Part shown: piece by piece, positions 5,986 to 7,242 of the stretch
Layout: every line of letters begins with the position of its first letter
How positions within the stretch are numbered: the first letter of the stretch is position 1
Origin: Desulfobacteraceae bacterium
GTDB lineage: Bacteria; Desulfobacterota; Desulfobacteria; Desulfobacterales; Desulfobacteraceae
Length of the DNA: 7,242 bases
Direction: 5' to 3'
Assembly (NCBI GenBank): GCA_015486915.1
Contig: WFQS01000383.1
Coordinates: 1-7,242 of the forward strand
Notes under the pieces: model-generated
What the model saw: only the letters and a program-made list of their open reading frames with translations
Told to the model about the DNA's origin: nothing
Databases searched by the model: none
Program-made: the position numbers and the translations under genes

Positions 5986-7233
5986 ATGAGTGATGTTGTG
6001 CTGGTCAATATAACGGGGAAGGACAGGAAAGGGCTCGATGCCAGGATTACAGGCATACTGGCCGGATATGATGTAAATATTCTTGATATAGGCCAGGCCG
6101 TAATTCACGACTATATCTCTTTTGGTATTCTCGCTGAAATTCCTGATCCCGAAGACTTTTCTTCAATTTTCAAGGATATATTGTATGAAGGGCATAAAAT
6201 GGGCCTTTCCATTGACATCACACCGGTTGATTCTGAAAATTATGAAAAATGGGTGCATGCACAGGGAAAGGAAAGGCGTATCATAACTTTGCTTGGCAGG
6301 ACTATCTCTGCCGGGCACATTTCTTCAGTTGCTTCTGTTATTGCAGAGAACAACCTTAATATTGACGGTATAACAAGGCTTACCGGAAGGATTTCCCTTG
6401 AAAATCCCCAGGATAATCCAAGGGCAAGTGTCCAGCTTTCAGTCAGTGGAAAACCGCTTAGTATAATGGATATGCGAAGAAGATTCATGGAAATTTCCCA
6501 GAATTCAGGGATCGATATTTCATTTCACGTTGATAATATTTACCGCAAGAACATGAAACTTGTGGTCTTTGATATGGATTCTACCCTGATCCAGGCAGAG
6601 GTGATTGTCGAACTTGCAAAACTTGCAGGGGCAGGGGACAAGGTGAACAAAATTACTGAATCCGCTATGAGAGGTGAAATGGATTTCAAGGAAAGTTTCA
6701 GGAAAAGGGTTGCCCTGTTAAAGGGCATAAGACAGGATCAGCTTGAAAAAATCTGTGCAGGTCTGCCCCTGACCGAAGGGGTCAGCCTTGTAATCAGGAC
6801 ATTAAAGCAGCTCGGTTATAAGCTTGGTATCCTGTCAGGCGGATTCACCTTTGTGGGAGATTATCTCAAAGACCGCCTGGGTTTTGATTATGTGTACGCC
6901 AATGAACTTGATATAAAAGACGGGAAAGTCACAGGCAGGGTTGTGGGTGATATTGTTGACGGCGAGAGAAAAGCTTTTCTGTTAAGACAGATTGCATCAA
7001 GGGAAAATATTGCCCTTGAACAGACCATTGCAGTGGGTGACGGGGCAAATGATCTTCCCATGATAAGTATAGCAGGGCTCGGTGTTGCGTTCAATGCCAA
7101 ACCCCTTGTACGGCAGAAGGCATCAAATGCCATTTCAAGTGTCGGCCTTGACGGCCTTTTATATCTCATCGGCCTGCATGAAAGGGAAATACGCCAGGAG
7201 GTCTTTCAAACAGCCCAGTATTCATTTGGTTGA
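5986..7233 (+). CDS. serB: Phosphoserine phosphatase SerB with tandem N-terminal ACT domains
   Basis: It catalyses the last step of serine biosynthesis, O-phospho-L-serine to L-serine plus phosphate, in the cytoplasm. Two ACT-type regulatory domains (about 3-80 and 97-180) precede a HAD phosphatase domain (190-400). All HAD motifs are present: VVFDMDST (193-200) with nucleophile D196 and acid D198, LSGG (283-286) with S284, K329, and GDGANDLPM (351-359) with D352, N355 and D356. Spacing matches the Methanocaldococcus jannaschii enzyme at E205, R241, S284, K329, D352 and N355, so substrate-binding residues look intact and phosphoserine specificity is likely. The 415-residue length is usual for ACT-ACT-SerB proteins. 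ACT domains commonly bind amino acids, so serine feedback is plausible but not shown. The ATG follows AAAGGA (5972-5977) by 8 bases. It is the second gene of a pair with the DUF89 phosphatase; only 9 bases remain after its TGA. Confidence 0.96.
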   Translation: MSDVVLVNITGKDRKGLDARITGILAGYDVNILDIGQAVIHDYISFGILAEIPDPEDFSSIFKDILYEGHKMGLSIDITPVDSENYEKWVHAQGKERRIITLLGRTISAGHISSVASVIAENNLNIDGITRLTGRISLENPQDNPRASVQLSVSGKPLSIMDMRRRFMEISQNSGIDISFHVDNIYRKNMKLVVFDMDSTLIQAEVIVELAKLAGAGDKVNKITESAMRGEMDFKESFRKRVALLKGIRQDQLEKICAGLPLTEGVSLVIRTLKQLGYKLGILSGGFTFVGDYLKDRLGFDYVYANELDIKDGKVTGRVVGDIVDGERKAFLLRQIASRENIALEQTIAVGDGANDLPMISIAGLGVAFNAKPLVRQKASNAISSVGLDGLLYLIGLHEREIRQEVFQTAQYSFG

Positions 7234-7242
7234 GTATCAATA

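Overview
The window looks like chromosomal DNA from an AT-leaning Gram-negative bacterium. LptF implies an outer membrane with LPS. The gene styles (tandem-ACT SerB, ARMT1/DUF89 phosphatase, geranylgeranyl-reductase-like flavoprotein, LssY-type tail) suggest a Desulfobacterales-like (Desulfobacterota) sulfate reducer. That placement is inference from gene style, since no rRNA or other phylogenetic marker is present. No phage, IS transposase, CRISPR array or tRNA was seen.

Layout: the left edge holds the 3' end of a plus-strand gene with an LssY_C-like tail (to 232). It converges on a minus-strand lptF homologue (314-1501). Upstream of lptF is a short stretch (about 1577-1695, minus) that reads as the wreck of a response-regulator gene. 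Next comes a minus-strand, roughly 12-helix membrane protein with histidines in or near its helices (1782-3176), which I cannot assign to a named family. A 350-base spacer rich in inverted repeats (3177-3525) separates it from a minus-strand FAD-dependent geranylgeranyl-reductase-family oxidoreductase (3526-4596).

The 532-base divergent spacer (4597-5128) carries two things: a compact repeat cluster just before the oxidoreductase start (4614-4646), and a 162-base palindromic element (4862-5023) with nested inverted repeats. The element resembles a MITE/REP-type repeat or a long hairpin RNA.

Right of the spacer is a plus-strand pair, probably an operon: a DUF89/ARMT1-like metal-dependent phosphatase (5129-5968) followed after 17 bases by serB (5986-7233). 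serB encodes phosphoserine phosphatase with two N-terminal ACT-type domains and a complete HAD active site, and performs the last step of serine biosynthesis. The upstream phosphatase may remove phosphate from side-product or damaged metabolites. The remaining genes look like independent transcription units with no shared pathway.
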